Source of the DNA: an uncultured Clostridia bacterium | GTDB lineage: Bacteria > Bacillota > Clostridia > Lachnospirales > CAG-274 | Direction: 5' to 3' | DNA length: 64,000 bases | NCBI GenBank assembly: GCA_947627855.1 | Contig: CANQXR010000012.1 | Coordinates: 1-64,000 of the forward strand | Shown: positions 43,673 to 52,694 of the stretch, one piece after another | Layout of the letters: each line of letters starts with the position of its first letter | How positions within the stretch are numbered: position 1 is the first letter of the stretch | Notes under the pieces: generated by a model | What the model saw: the letters and a program-made list of their open reading frames with translations, nothing else | What the model was told of the DNA's origin: nothing | Databases searched by the model: none | Program-made: the position numbers and the translations under genes

Positions 43673-45034
43673 ATGATACACAGATATAAAAACAACGGCT
43701 ATAATATTATAATAGATGTAAACAGCGGCTCCGTTCATGTGGTCGATGATGCGGCTTACGATGCAATAGGTATGTATGAGAATGCCCCGAAGGAAGAAAC
43801 GGAAAATATGCTTGCCGAAAAATACGGCTTATCCCATGACGAAACAGAAGAGCTTTTCGGCGACATAGAAGCCCTTAAGGAAAACGGCACTCTTTTTTCC
43901 GAGGACATATACAGAGATATAGCCCCCTCTCTTAAGGAGCGTCACACAGTGATAAAGGCTATGTGTCTGCTTGTGGCTCAGGACTGCAATATGGCGTGCA
44001 GATATTGCTTTGCCTCCGAGGGTGAATACAACCAAGGCTCAAGACGTCTTATGTCTTACGAAACAGGCAGGAGGGCTATTGATTTTCTTGTTGAAAATTC
44101 GGGAACGAGAAAAAATCTTGAAGTGGACTTTTTCGGCGGCGAGCCTCTTATGAACTGGGAGGTCGTAAAGAAGCTTGTCACATATGCAAGAAGCATAGAA
44201 AAGGACAGCGGAAAGAATTTCAGATTTACAATAACCACAAACGGGCTTTTGCTAAACGATGAAATAATGGATTTTATAAACAGGGAAATGTATAATGTTG
44301 TCCTCTCCATTGACGGCAGACCTGAGGTAAACGACCGTCTGAGGGTAACACGGAACGGCGGGGGCACATATGAGCTTATAATGCCAAAATTCAAGGCTGC
44401 CGCCGACAGCAGAAATCAGAGGGATTATTATTTAAGAGGTACATACACCCACTACAACACCGACTTTTCAAAGGACATACTCCATCTGGCGGATCTCGGC
44501 TTCAGACAGCTTTCAATGGAGCCTGTTGTTGCTCCCGAGGGCGCCGACTATGCCCTGACCGAGGAGGATCTGCCCATACTTCTTGAACAGTATGATATAT
44601 TGGCAAAGGAAATGCTCAGAAGAAAGGATTTCACATTCTACCACTATATGATAGATCTTACGGGCGGTCCCTGCATATATAAAAGAATTTCGGGCTGTGG
44701 AGTAGGTACGGAATATATGGCTGTCACTCCCGAAGGAGATCTTTACCCCTGCCATCAGTTTGCGGGCGACAGGGAATATAAGCTCGGAAATGTATACAGC
44801 GGCATAACAAACAGGGAAAAACAGCAGGATTTCAAAAACTGCAATATATACTCCCATAAGGAATGTGACGAATGCTTTGCAAGGCTTTACTGCAGCGGAG
44901 GCTGCGCCGCCAACGCCTATCACTATACGGGCAGCGTGAAGGGCGTATATGAATATGGCTGTACTCTCCACCGCAAAAGAATAGAATGCGCCCTTATGAT
45001 GAAAGCGGCAGAAAACGAAAATGCTGACAAATAA
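43673..45034 (+). CDS. scfB: SCIFF radical-SAM maturase
   Basis: Radical-SAM enzyme that installs thioether links in SCIFF peptides. The 453-residue protein has an N-terminal peptide-recognition region (about 1-85, PqqD-like, with VDDAAYDAIGMY), the cluster motif CNMACRYC (about 105-112), FFGGEPLMNW (about 150) and a C-terminal SPASM domain with CGVGTEY (about 342), PCHQF (about 360), CNIY, CDECFARLYCSGGC (about 400) and YGCTLHR. All auxiliary-cluster cysteines expected for SPASM seem present. It lies 60 nt after scfA; the next gene overlaps its end by 14 bp. Confidence 0.94.
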   Translation: MIHRYKNNGYNIIIDVNSGSVHVVDDAAYDAIGMYENAPKEETENMLAEKYGLSHDETEELFGDIEALKENGTLFSEDIYRDIAPSLKERHTVIKAMCLLVAQDCNMACRYCFASEGEYNQGSRRLMSYETGRRAIDFLVENSGTRKNLEVDFFGGEPLMNWEVVKKLVTYARSIEKDSGKNFRFTITTNGLLLNDEIMDFINREMYNVVLSIDGRPEVNDRLRVTRNGGGTYELIMPKFKAAADSRNQRDYYLRGTYTHYNTDFSKDILHLADLGFRQLSMEPVVAPEGADYALTEEDLPILLEQYDILAKEMLRRKDFTFYHYMIDLTGGPCIYKRISGCGVGTEYMAVTPEGDLYPCHQFAGDREYKLGNVYSGITNREKQQDFKNCNIYSHKECDECFARLYCSGGCAANAYHYTGSVKGVYEYGCTLHRKRIECALMMKAAENENADK

Positions 45035-46343
45035 GCTTGAGGGTCTTACAAACTATCCTTTCCATATGCCCGGTCACAAAAGGAATACTGAGCTTTTCAA
45101 AATGGATTTCACGGAAATAGAGGGGGCGGACGATCTTCATCACCCAAAGGGCATCTTAAAAGAAGCTATGGATCATGCCGCCGATATTTACGGTGTGAAA
45201 AAAACATATTTTCTCATAAACGGCTCTACCTGCGGAATACTCGCCGCCATGGGCGCTGTTCTTGATCCCGGCGACAGAATACTTGCCGCAAGAAACTGTC
45301 ATAAATCGGTATACAACGGCATTTATATAATGGGACTAAAGCCCTCGTATGTATATCCCGAAAACGTAAAGCTTGGAATCTCCGGCGGCATTTCTCCCGA
45401 AGATGTGGAAAGGGAGCTTATAAAAACAGGGGCAAAGGCATTTATAATGGTATCTCCCACCTATGAGGGAATGACCTCCGACATAGAGAAAATAAGCGGC
45501 GTCTGCCATCGCCACGACTGCATACTGATAGTTGACGAGGCGCATGGGGCGCATTTCCCCTTTCACTCCGCTTTTCCAACCTCGGCGGTTTCTCTTGGGG
45601 CGGACATAGTGATACAGAGTCTGCACAAAACACTTCCTGCCCTTACACAGACGGCGCTGCTCCATATCTGCTCCCGAAGAATATCATCGGAGCGTGTGGA
45701 AAAATATCTGGACATATTTGAAAGCTCCAGTCCCTCATATATACTCCTTGGCTCCATAGACAGCTGCATAAGATATATGACATCTTCGGAGGGGCGCATC
45801 GCTATGGAACGCTATGTAAGCAGGCTCACAGACTTCCGCAGAAGGGCGGAGGGGCTTATTCTTGAAGATTTAAAGGGGCGCTCCAATATCTGCGGCACGG
45901 ACATTTCCAAAATAATAATACCGGGCGGTCGTGAGGTGATGGAGAAGCTCAGAAGTCATGGGCTGGAGGCTGAAATGGCAAATGCCTGTTATTGTCTTGC
46001 CATGACATCTGTTGGCGACACCGATGAGGGCTTTGAAAGGCTTTTTGAGGCATTGTCACATATGCCCGCCGGAAAACCCCCTGAATACAAATATGAATTC
46101 AAGGCGGAAATTTCCCTTGCGCCAACAGAAACCGCCCATATGAAAAGCAAAGGAATATATATCGAAAACGCCCTTGGCAAAACAGCGGCAAAAAGCATAT
46201 ACATATATCCTCCGGGCATTCCCATAGCCGCTCCGGGGGAAATAATCACAGAAAATGTAATAAAGATAATAAAGGACTATATCGCTCTCGGCTTTGAAGT
46301 CATAGGAGCCGAAAACAGCCTTATTTACTGCATTGAAGCTTAA
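45021..46343 (+). CDS. Orn/Lys/Arg decarboxylase-family PLP enzyme
   Basis: Fold-type I PLP enzyme that decarboxylates a basic amino acid to a polyamine precursor. The 440-residue protein starts MLTNKLEGLTNYPFHMPGHKR and has INGSTCGILAA (about 73), cofactor-binding IVDEAHGAHFP (about 170) and the Schiff-base Lys in IQSLHKTLPA (about 200). It lacks the long wing domain of inducible enterobacterial enzymes; the short form is usual in Firmicutes (speA/cad-like). Substrate is not certain. It overlaps scfB by 14 bp, so it is co-transcribed with the SCIFF genes. Confidence 0.88.
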   Translation: MLTNKLEGLTNYPFHMPGHKRNTELFKMDFTEIEGADDLHHPKGILKEAMDHAADIYGVKKTYFLINGSTCGILAAMGAVLDPGDRILAARNCHKSVYNGIYIMGLKPSYVYPENVKLGISGGISPEDVERELIKTGAKAFIMVSPTYEGMTSDIEKISGVCHRHDCILIVDEAHGAHFPFHSAFPTSAVSLGADIVIQSLHKTLPALTQTALLHICSRRISSERVEKYLDIFESSSPSYILLGSIDSCIRYMTSSEGRIAMERYVSRLTDFRRRAEGLILEDLKGRSNICGTDISKIIIPGGREVMEKLRSHGLEAEMANACYCLAMTSVGDTDEGFERLFEALSHMPAGKPPEYKYEFKAEISLAPTETAHMKSKGIYIENALGKTAAKSIYIYPPGIPIAAPGEIITENVIKIIKDYIALGFEVIGAENSLIYCIEA

Positions 46344-46380
46344 AAGCGGAAAGCGGCATAATCGCCGTTTTCCGCTTTTT
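46343..46380 (+). terminator. Terminator of the scf operon
   Basis: AAAGCGGAAAGCGGC pairs with GCCGTTTTCCGCTTT around ATAATC, followed by a T tract, directly at the stop codon of the decarboxylase gene. Confidence 0.9.
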
Positions 46381-46481
46381 TTAAGAAAGGATGGAAAATC
46401 TGAAAATCTTAAGCTTTAGCTTATGAATATATTTATAAACCAACAAAATAAGACAGTCATTATACATATATTAATTTACAA

Positions 46482-47834
46482 TTAGATTTCAAGCATTTTT
46501 GCCCTTAGTCTTTTTCTGTAAAAGGCAAAGAACATAAACACCGTAAATGCAGAGCCGACAACATCGGCTATTGTTCCCACATAAAACAGATTGTCAAGTG
46601 TTGTGACGACAGGCAGTATAAAAACAAATATTATGTAAACGGTCTTTCTGAAAAGGGAGATAGGCAAAGCATACCTTACCTCTCCCATTGCCGTTATGCC
46701 GTCAACAAAGGCAAACTGTATGGCAATGCCCCAAAGCCCAAGAGTATATTTGGATATAAGACGGGAGGCAAGGGCGGTCTGCGTCGGGTCGCTTATAAAC
46801 AGCCTTGCAAACGGCTCCGCCGCCGTCTGTGAGATGACCATAAGCACAAGCATATAGGAAAGGCACAGCAAAAATACATATTTGAATATATCCATTACCT
46901 TGCCGTAGTTGCCTGCGCCATAGTGAAAGCTGAAAAGTGTTCCGCAGCCGTTTGTAATGCCCTGTCCGGGGCAGTTTGCAAAAACCATAAAGCTCTGCAC
47001 CACCGCAGCGCAGGCTATATATACGTCCCCCATATCGCCGCCGTATTTTCTGAGTGTTACATTCAGAAGTATAAGTATCATATTGTCAAAAAGGGTTATG
47101 AAAAAGGGCATAAAGCCTATGGCAAGAATTCGTCTGAGCGTTTTGAAATCAAAGCCCCGAAGTCCCGCCCTGACGGTCATTTCCTTCCGGCGCAGCGTTT
47201 TCAGAACAAAAATCATTGCGAGAAGCTGGGATATAACCGTTGCAAATGCGGCTCCGGCAATGCCCATTCGGAATACGTAAATCAACAGCGGATCAAGAAA
47301 TACATTGCATACAGCCCCTATTATGACCGCAGCCATTCCCCGTCCCGGATATCCTTGGGCAAGTATAAACTGATTCATGCCTATGCTGCAAAAGGAAGCG
47401 AAGGTTCCCGAAATATATATTGTTATATACATATCCGCATAGGGAAACATGGCATCGCTGCACCCAAGCCCATACAGAAGCTGTTTTTTGAAAACAAACA
47501 CAACAGCCATAACCGCGGCGGATATTGCAGCCGTCATTATAAGGGCGGTGTTTATGGCTTTCTGCGCCGTTTTTTTATCTCCGCGCCCTATGCTCAGGCT
47601 CATATATGAAGCTCCGCCTATGCCTATCATAGATGCGAAAGCCGATATGGCGGTGATGGCAGGTGCACATACTCCTATGCTTGCCAGTGCAATGCTGCCG
47701 TCATGGGGCATATTGCCTATAAAAATTCTGTCAACTATGCTGTAAAGAATATTGAAAAACTGAGCAAGCATAGACGGAACGCCCAGCTTTAAAACCAACC
47801 TTGGTATGGATATATTGTTGAATTCCTTTTCCAT
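46482..47834 (-). CDS. MATE-family efflux transporter
   Basis: Multidrug/toxin extrusion transporter using a cation gradient. The 450-residue protein has about 12 membrane spans in two halves (for example LGVPSMLAQFFNILYSIVDR near 17 and the second half from about 233), with PHDGSIALASIGVCAP near 40 typical of DinF/NorM relatives. Substrate unknown. The start follows AGAGGAAACATA. It is downstream of the UvrA-like gene and the duplicated gene ends, on the same strand; an operon is possible but the 378-nt gap argues for separate control. Confidence 0.9.
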   Translation of the reverse strand: MEKEFNNISIPRLVLKLGVPSMLAQFFNILYSIVDRIFIGNMPHDGSIALASIGVCAPAITAISAFASMIGIGGASYMSLSIGRGDKKTAQKAINTALIMTAAISAAVMAVVFVFKKQLLYGLGCSDAMFPYADMYITIYISGTFASFCSIGMNQFILAQGYPGRGMAAVIIGAVCNVFLDPLLIYVFRMGIAGAAFATVISQLLAMIFVLKTLRRKEMTVRAGLRGFDFKTLRRILAIGFMPFFITLFDNMILILLNVTLRKYGGDMGDVYIACAAVVQSFMVFANCPGQGITNGCGTLFSFHYGAGNYGKVMDIFKYVFLLCLSYMLVLMVISQTAAEPFARLFISDPTQTALASRLISKYTLGLWGIAIQFAFVDGITAMGEVRYALPISLFRKTVYIIFVFILPVVTTLDNLFYVGTIADVVGSAFTVFMFFAFYRKRLRAKMLEI

Positions 47835-47875
47835 TATGTTTCCTCTTATTTACGGTTATATAAGCCCCCGGAAAT

Positions 47876-48043
47876 TTTCATATAAACCTCGCCGTTATGC
47901 TTTCCTTGCAGGACTTTACCTGTTCCGGCATTCCTGCCGCAATTATCCTGCCACCGTCCTCGCCGCCGCCGTGTCACATATCTGTTATATAATCGACATT
48001 CCTTATTACGTCCGAATTGTGTTCAATAATAACAGTCGCTCCG
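47876..48043 (-). pseudogene. Outer extra copy of the UvrA-like gene 3' end
   Basis: 168 bp that align base for base with 48211-48380, the last 55 or so codons of the neighbouring UvrA-like gene. The frame reads GATVIIEHNSDVIRN, then hits an in-frame stop before a recognisable GGGEDGG, EQVKSCKESITARF and the same TGA. It lacks start, Walker A and signature, so it cannot make a working ATPase. It shares differences from the intact gene with the middle copy, such as one missing codon and NSD for DLD. Confidence 0.85.
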
Positions 48044-48210
48044 TTTCATATAAACCTCGCCGTTATGCTTTCCTTGCAGGACTTTATCTGCTCCGGCGTT
48101 CCTGCCGCAATTATCCTGCCGCCGTCCTCGCCGCCGCCGTGTTCCATATCAATTATATATCGGCATTCCTTATTGCGTCCGAATTGTGTTCAATAATAAC
48201 AGTCGCTCCG
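48044..48210 (-). pseudogene. Middle extra copy of the UvrA-like gene 3' end
   Basis: 167-bp direct repeat of the same terminal region, directly abutting the intact gene. It has a 1-nt deletion in the ADYIID region, so the frame shifts and stops early. With the outer copy it makes a tandem triplication in which only the copy joined to the gene is intact. Confidence 0.85.
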
Positions 48211-48212
48211 TT

Positions 48213-50699
48213 TCATATAAATCTCGCCGTTATGCTTTCCTTGCAGGACTTTACCTGTTCCGGCGTTCCTGCCGCAATTATCCTGCCACCGTCCTCGCCG
48301 CCGCCGGGTCCCATATCAATTATATAATCGGCATTCCTTATTACGTCTAAATCGTGTTCTATAACAACAACAGTCGCTCCCTTTTCTATAAGAGTGTCAA
48401 ACACTCCAAGAAGTGTTTTCACGTCAAGGGGGTGAAGCCCTATGGTCGGCTCGTCAAACACGAATACTGAGTCGGTCTGCGTTCTGCCCATTTCACCGGC
48501 AAGCTTGAGCCGCTGAGCCTCTCCGCCCGAAAGTCCCGGCGTTGCTTCGCCAAGAGTAAGATAGCCAAGTCCCAAGGTCTCAAGGGTTTTCAGCTTCGGG
48601 AGTACGTTTTTCATATCGCAGCAGAAATCTATGGCGGAGCTTACGTCCATATCCATAAGCTCCGGCAGAGAGCAGAGCCTGCCGTCCTTGCTCCTGTACT
48701 TTATGAGATAGGCTTCTTTATCATATCTTGAACCTCTGCAGTGAGGACAGGGAATGTCCACATCGGGCAGAAACTGCACATCAAGGCTTATGGAGCCTGT
48801 TCCGTCACATACGGGACACCGCAGCTTTCCCGTATTATATGAAAAATCCCCTGCCCTGCGTCCTCTCTGCTTTGCATCGGGAGTACGGGCGAAAATTTTG
48901 CGCAGTTCATCGTGAATATTGGAATATGTAGCGACTGTGGAGCGAATGTTTATTCCTATGGGTGCTGCATCTATAAGTCTGATGCGCTCTATTCCCGGTG
49001 CATCGGCAGACAGAACGTGCTCCGGCAGCCTTTTCCCCTGCTTCAGTGCTTCAACGGCAGGAACAAGGCTTTCCAGAACCATAGTCGTCTTGCCCGACCC
49101 CGAAACTCCCGTCACTACTGTCAGTCTGCCCTTTGGCAAATCTATTTCCAAAGGCTTTACAGTGTGTATATGAGATGTGGAAATATGTATTTTTCCGTAT
49201 TCAAAAATATCGTCCTCTGTGCTTTTCGGCTGTCTGTGGAGATTTTCCCCAAGAAACGGACCTGTTACAGAGGCTTTGTTTTTTATCAATTCCGAAACAG
49301 TTCCCTCGGCGATAACTCTTCCTCCCTCGGCTCCCGCTCCCGAACCCATTTCAATGAGCCAATCGACCTCCTTCAATATCTGCGTATCGTGGTCTACCAA
49401 AAGAACGGAATTTCCGTCTGCCGTAAGATCGTGTATAACTCCGCAAAGCCCTGTTATATTGGCAGGATGAAGCCCTATTGACGGCTCGTCCAGAACATAC
49501 AGCACGCCTGTTGTGCGGTTTCTGACGGCTCTTGCAAGCTGCATTCTCTGACGCTCTCCCGTGGAAAGAGTAGAGGAGGAACGGTCAAGGGACAAGTATG
49601 AAAGCCCCAGATCCATAAGGCGTTTGGTCGTTTCCTCAAAGGAGGCGCATATACTCCTTGCCATAGGCCGCATTTTTTCGGGAAGTGATGAGGGAACCTT
49701 TCCGACCCACTCCAACACCTCCTTCAGCGTCATTCTGCATACCTCATCAAGGGAAATGCCCATAAGTCTCGGAGCGCGCGCCGCTTCGGAAAGTCTGCTG
49801 CCGCCGCATTCGGGACATACGTCCTCTCTGAGAAATTTTTCCACACGCTTCAGCCCCTTTTCGTCCTTTACCTTTCTGAGAGCGTTAAGAACTGTGGCCT
49901 CTGCACTGTAATATGTAAAATCCATTTCACCGGCGCTTACGCTTTCCTTGTTTTTTGACTTATAGAATATGTGCTTTTTGACCATAGGTCCGTTATATAC
50001 GATTTCCTTTTCTTCATCGGTAAGCTCCTTAAAGGGAATATCCGTGCGTACTCCCATGGCGCGGCACACATCTGTCATAAGGGACCACATAAGGGAATTC
50101 CACGGAGCAACGGCGCCCTCGTCTATCGTCATATTTTCATCGGGAATGAGGGTGCTTCTGTCCACCGTCCTGACTACGCCTGTTCCGCCGCAGCACTTGC
50201 AGGCTCCCTGACTGTTAAAGGCAAGCTCCTCTGCCGAGGGTGCGTAGAATTCCTCGCCGCACCTTGGGCATACAAGCTTTCTTCCGGCGGCAACGTCCAG
50301 TGAAGGCTCTGTATAGTGACCGTTGGGACACCTGTGGCTTGCAAGCCGGGAATACATAAGGCGCAGACTGTTGAGCAGCTCCGTACCTGTGCCGAAGGTA
50401 GAGCGTATGCCCCCTGCTCCCGGACGCTGATGAAGAGCAAGAGCCGCCGGAACATACATAACCTCGTCCACGTCCGCCTTTGCCGCCTGTGTCATTCGCC
50501 TTCTTGTATAGGTGGAAAGGGAATCGAGATATCGCCTTGACCCCTCCGCATATACCACTCCGAGGGCAAGGGACGATTTGCCTGAGCCTGACACCCCGGC
50601 AATGCCCACTATTTTGTTAAGCGGAATATCCACATCTATATTCTTCAGATTGTGCACTCTTGCTCCCCTGATAAGTATTTTATCGTTATACCTTGTCAT
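48213..50699 (-). CDS. UvrA-like ABC ATPase (short UvrA2/drug-resistance type)
   Basis: Tandem-ABC protein of the UvrA family, 828 residues against about 940 for repair UvrA. It has Walker A GVSGSGKSS (about 35), zinc modules CPRCGEEFY (about 143) and CKCCGGTG, signature LSTGERQRMQLAR, second Walker A GVSGSGKTT (about 540), CPVCDGTGS and CPHCRGSRY, second signature LSGGEAQRLKLA (about 723) and DEPTIGLHPLD. The short length fits UvrA2/DrrC-like proteins linked to drug tolerance instead of canonical excision repair. uvrB is absent here. Two damaged copies of its last 55 codons follow the stop. Confidence 0.88.
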   Translation of the reverse strand: MTRYNDKILIRGARVHNLKNIDVDIPLNKIVGIAGVSGSGKSSLALGVVYAEGSRRYLDSLSTYTRRRMTQAAKADVDEVMYVPAALALHQRPGAGGIRSTFGTGTELLNSLRLMYSRLASHRCPNGHYTEPSLDVAAGRKLVCPRCGEEFYAPSAEELAFNSQGACKCCGGTGVVRTVDRSTLIPDENMTIDEGAVAPWNSLMWSLMTDVCRAMGVRTDIPFKELTDEEKEIVYNGPMVKKHIFYKSKNKESVSAGEMDFTYYSAEATVLNALRKVKDEKGLKRVEKFLREDVCPECGGSRLSEAARAPRLMGISLDEVCRMTLKEVLEWVGKVPSSLPEKMRPMARSICASFEETTKRLMDLGLSYLSLDRSSSTLSTGERQRMQLARAVRNRTTGVLYVLDEPSIGLHPANITGLCGVIHDLTADGNSVLLVDHDTQILKEVDWLIEMGSGAGAEGGRVIAEGTVSELIKNKASVTGPFLGENLHRQPKSTEDDIFEYGKIHISTSHIHTVKPLEIDLPKGRLTVVTGVSGSGKTTMVLESLVPAVEALKQGKRLPEHVLSADAPGIERIRLIDAAPIGINIRSTVATYSNIHDELRKIFARTPDAKQRGRRAGDFSYNTGKLRCPVCDGTGSISLDVQFLPDVDIPCPHCRGSRYDKEAYLIKYRSKDGRLCSLPELMDMDVSSAIDFCCDMKNVLPKLKTLETLGLGYLTLGEATPGLSGGEAQRLKLAGEMGRTQTDSVFVFDEPTIGLHPLDVKTLLGVFDTLIEKGATVVVIEHDLDVIRNADYIIDMGPGGGEDGGRIIAAGTPEQVKSCKESITARFI

Positions 50700-50937
50700 A
50701 AACCGCTCCCCTTTTCCTTATGCTTTGCTCATACCCAAAATGTCCCTCCCTGCGGAGCCTTACATTTTCCGCCGGAGGGATTTATCTTAAAATGTAGTAT
50801 ATCCGTCATATTTTATTGTGACAGAATGTACCTGTATGAACTTATTATATAACATAAATGTACTTTTTACAATGTTTTTTGTCGAAATATATTGTCACTT
50901 AATATAACAGGGGCTTTAGGGTTTATTAAAAATCGTC

Positions 50938-50966
50938 TTATCAAATTGTTTGATATAACATATACT
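50938..50966 (+). promoter_or_regulatory. Promoter ahead of the c-di-GMP riboswitch
   Basis: -35 TTATCA (50938-50943), 17-nt spacer, -10 TATACT (50961-50966). The predicted start falls at the 5' edge of the aptamer. The rest of 50700-50937 is AT-rich without recognised features. Confidence 0.7.
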
Positions 50967-50972
50967 AAAAGT

Positions 50973-51090
50973 GTAACACTGGGCAAAGTCTTTGAAAAAA
51001 GGCGACGCAAAGCTATGAGTCTAAGGCATTAATTTGTTATGATTGTCAGGCTGCAACTTACTGCATTATATCGTGCGGTTTTTTTGTGGT
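50973..51090 (+). promoter_or_regulatory. Cyclic di-GMP-I (GEMM) riboswitch with expression platform
   Basis: Matches the GEMM-I core in order: GGGCAAA (50981-50987), P2 GTCTT/AAGGC closing a GAAA tetraloop (50989-51003), the invariant GACGCAAAGCTA (51004-51015), GTCTAAGGC (51019-51027), and the closing strand GTCAGGCTGCA (51045-51055). CTGCA (51061-51065) can pair with TGCGG (51074-51078) before a seven-T run (51079-51085), giving a likely terminator. It lies 70 nt before the REC-HD-GYP gene, so c-di-GMP level should control the downstream block. Whether binding turns expression on or off cannot be read directly. Confidence 0.85.
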
Positions 51091-51159
51091 CTTTTTCGAT
51101 TTGTTTTCCGAAAATAACTCCAAGCCGTTCAACCTGATTTTAATAAAGGAGAGATTTAA

Positions 51160-52236
51160 ATGGACCGGCTTATGTCTGATGAAGCCATGGACAGAATATT
51201 GATTATTGATGATGACGAAATTAACAGAGAGCTTCTCGACAACATTTTTTCCGCCTACTACCTTATCGATAAGGCGGAAAACGGGAAAATAGGCATTGAC
51301 AGAATAGAAGCCGATCCCGATCGTTACAGCGCTGTTCTGCTTGATGCGATGATGCCTGTTATGGACGGTCTTGAGGTTCTGAGAAGAATGGAAAAGGACG
51401 GTCTGCGCAATGTTATTCCCGTATTTCTTATTACGGCGGAAGCCAGCACGGACGTAACAAGAGAAGCCTATGAGCTTGGCGTAATGGACGTAATATTAAA
51501 GCCCGTAGTGCCCTATCTCGTTCTTAAAAGAGTAAATTCTATCGTAGAGCTTTTCCGTGCAAGAAAGCGTCTCAGAAGTCGTGTGAGAATGCAGGAGAGC
51601 GAGCTTATCAAAAGAGCAAGAAGAATCGCCGAGCTTAACCGCGGCATGATCACCGCTCTTGCCGCCGCCATAGAATTCCGGAACGGCGAATCGGGAGAGC
51701 ACGTAAGCCGCATACACGACATAACCGAAATCATACTCAGGAATACCAAGCTTGGCGATGGACTTACCGAGGAAGAAATTATGAATATTTCCCTCGCCTC
51801 CATAATGCACGACGTGGGAAAGATAGCCATTCCCGATTATATATTGTCCAAACCGGGCAGACTTACAAGCGAAGAATATGATATAATGAAAACCCATACA
51901 ACAAAGGGCGCACAGCTTCTGGAAACCATTCATGAGCTTCGCGGCAGCGAAGTATATTCCTATGCCTGCGACATAGCCCGTCATCATCACGAAAGGTGGG
52001 ACGGACGGGGCTATCCCGATGGGCTTAAGGGCGATGAAATATCCATATGGGCGCAGATCGTTTCCCTTGCGGACGTCTATGATGCCCTGAGCTGCAAGAG
52101 AGTCTATAAGGACGCCTTTCCCCGTGAAAAGGTAATAAGTATGATCAGAAACGGAGAATGCGGAACCTTCAATCCGCAGCTTCTTCAGTGCTTCTTTTCG
52201 GTTGAGGATAAGCTCAGCCGTATGTATGAAAATTAA
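51160..52236 (+). CDS. Response regulator with HD-GYP c-di-GMP phosphodiesterase domain
   Basis: Two-component output protein, 358 residues. The REC domain (about 10-130) has acidic IDDDE and phospho-acceptor Asp in LLDAMMP (about 62). A helical linker leads to an HD-GYP domain with EHVSRIHD (about 182), HDVGKIAIPD (about 217), HHERWDGRGYPDGLKGDEI (about 271-290) and SLADVYDAL. HD-GYP proteins hydrolyse c-di-GMP to GMP. The start ATG 51160 follows AAAGGAGAG; ATG 51172 is possible. First gene behind the c-di-GMP riboswitch. Confidence 0.93.
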   Translation: MDRLMSDEAMDRILIIDDDEINRELLDNIFSAYYLIDKAENGKIGIDRIEADPDRYSAVLLDAMMPVMDGLEVLRRMEKDGLRNVIPVFLITAEASTDVTREAYELGVMDVILKPVVPYLVLKRVNSIVELFRARKRLRSRVRMQESELIKRARRIAELNRGMITALAAAIEFRNGESGEHVSRIHDITEIILRNTKLGDGLTEEEIMNISLASIMHDVGKIAIPDYILSKPGRLTSEEYDIMKTHTTKGAQLLETIHELRGSEVYSYACDIARHHHERWDGRGYPDGLKGDEISIWAQIVSLADVYDALSCKRVYKDAFPREKVISMIRNGECGTFNPQLLQCFFSVEDKLSRMYEN

Positions 52237-52271
52237 AGTACAGATGACAATTACAAGAGGGGGAATGTTTT

Positions 52272-52625
52272 ATGGATAAGCAAAGATCAGAAATGCTGTA
52301 TGAAAGCGGAGTTGACGTAAACGATGCACTGGCAAGATTTATGGGCAACGAGGCTCTTCTCGAAAAATTCCTGCTGAAGTTCTGCAGTGACAAGAATTAT
52401 TCCGAGCTTAAGGACGCAGCGCTCAGGCGTGACGTTGACGGTATGATCAGAACCTCTCACTCCCTTAAGGGAATGTGCGGAAATCTGTCTATGCCAAAGC
52501 TTTTCGGGCTGTTTACAGACCAGCTTACTGCCCTTCGCAGCGGAAAAACCGAGGACGCTCTCAGGCTTATGCCCCAGATTTCCGAAGAGTATGATAAAGT
52601 GGTAAAATCCATAAAAAAAAGCTGA
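52272..52625 (+). CDS. Histidine-phosphotransfer (Hpt) protein
   Basis: Stand-alone Hpt module of 117 residues, predicted four-helix bundle, with phospho-accepting His in RTSHSLKGMCGNL (about 63). It can shuttle phosphate between hybrid-kinase receiver domains and a final response regulator. Neighbours fit: the REC-HD-GYP gene lies 35 nt upstream and a hybrid kinase lies downstream. The start follows AGAGGGGGAATG. Confidence 0.9.
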   Translation: MDKQRSEMLYESGVDVNDALARFMGNEALLEKFLLKFCSDKNYSELKDAALRRDVDGMIRTSHSLKGMCGNLSMPKLFGLFTDQLTALRSGKTEDALRLMPQISEEYDKVVKSIKKS

Positions 52626-52694
52626 ATGTATTGATATTTTTTGGGAATACGGCGTACATCTGTCCGCCGCATTTTTCATAAGGGGACTTCATAT

